Shown here: in pieces, positions 5,850 to 6,005 of the stretch
How the letters are laid out: each line of letters begins with the position of its first letter
Position numbering within the stretch: the first letter of the stretch is position 1
From: DATNBT01 sp964579765
GTDB taxonomy: Bacteria; Acidobacteriota; Vicinamibacteria; Vicinamibacterales; CAVVIG01
NCBI GenBank assembly: GCA_964579765.1
Contig: CAZOIK010000234.1
Coordinates: 1 to 6,005, forward strand
Length of the DNA stretch: 6,005 bases
Reading direction: 5' to 3'
Made by a program: the position numbers and the translations under genes
Notes under the pieces: model-generated
What the model saw: the letters and a program-made list of their open reading frames with translations, nothing else
Database searches by the model: none
Told to the model about the DNA's origin: nothing

Positions 5850-6005
5850 CCGACGACATCGACCCCACGGATCCGGTCGCCCGACGCACGTTCCTCAAGT
5901 TGCTGGGCGCGTCGCTCGCGCTCGGCGGCTTCACCGGGTGCACGCGCCAGCCGGCCGAAGCCATCGTGCCGTACGTGCGCCAGCCCGAGGATCTCGTGCT
6001 CGGGC
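5837..6005 (+). CDS. actB: Alternative complex III molybdopterin/iron-sulfur subunit ActB, N-terminal part (partial)
   Basis: The first 56 codons of a gene cut by the window end. I chose GTG 5837, which overlaps the end of actA by 13 bp in another frame, because the peptide then begins VSPLADDIDP and runs into a twin-arginine motif, R16-R17-T-F-L-K. A hydrophobic stretch (LLGASLALGG) and then G-C-T-R-Q-P with Cys35 follow. The continuation AIVPYVRQPEDLVLG matches the start of ActB and related complex iron-sulfur molybdoenzyme subunits, where I(V)PYV(R/K)xPE is very common. ActB combines a molybdopterin-oxidoreductase-like domain without cofactor and a ferredoxin-like domain carrying iron-sulfur clusters, on the periplasmic face. 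The twin-arginine signal fits export after cluster insertion. Cys35 could be lipidated, but Phe at -3 makes the lipobox (FTGC) imperfect. actC and the rest of the operon should follow outside the window. Confidence 0.9.
   Translation, partial: MSPLADDIDPTDPVARRTFLKLLGASLALGGFTGCTRQPAEAIVPYVRQPEDLVLG

Overview
This is a GC-rich, densely coded bacterial window. It holds five essentially complete genes and two gene ends. The last 0.8 kb (an ActA-type pentaheme cytochrome followed by the start of an ActB-type molybdopterin/iron-sulfur protein) is the beginning of an alternative complex III (ACIII, act) operon. The combination of ACIII with secreted S9 and M61 peptidases, a small unnamed zinc-ribbon protein and high GC fits an acidobacterium, perhaps Vicinamibacteria-like. 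That assignment is inference from gene content; other ACIII-bearing phyla such as Gemmatimonadota are not excluded.

Layout. Positions 1-125 (+) are the C-terminal tail of a GlcD-type FAD-linked oxidase. It converges, with a 10-bp gap, on a three-gene leftward unit that reads 3103 to 136: an eight-cysteine zinc-ribbon-like protein of unknown function, a tandem thioredoxin-fold protein with two CxxC sites (PDO/glutaredoxin-like), and a secreted M61 metallopeptidase with a C-terminal PDZ domain. These three genes are joined by a TAATG junction and a GTGA junction, so they are almost certainly co-transcribed and translationally coupled. Head-to-head with this unit, sharing bases of its first start codon, begins a rightward gene (3102-5147) for a secreted S9 prolyl-oligopeptidase-family peptidase with a WSPDG beta-propeller. 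After a 51-bp gap containing a perfect 16-bp inverted repeat, actA begins at 5199. actB begins inside the end of actA and runs off the window.

How the genes work together. ActA and ActB belong to a quinol-oxidising membrane complex that passes electrons from quinol to a periplasmic carrier or directly to a terminal oxidase. The S9 and M61 enzymes look like exported peptide-degrading enzymes, useful for growth on peptides. The tandem thioredoxin-fold protein and the cysteine-rich small protein form a plausible redox or zinc pair, but no function can be assigned to the small protein from sequence alone.

Nothing here is clearly a novel system. The most worthwhile items are the overlapping divergent start codons at 3101-3104, the inverted repeat in front of actA, and the uncharacterised zinc-ribbon protein coupled to the PDO-like gene. 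No RNA genes, insertion sequences, CRISPR arrays or attachment sites were seen. There is no gene-free stretch longer than about 50 bases.
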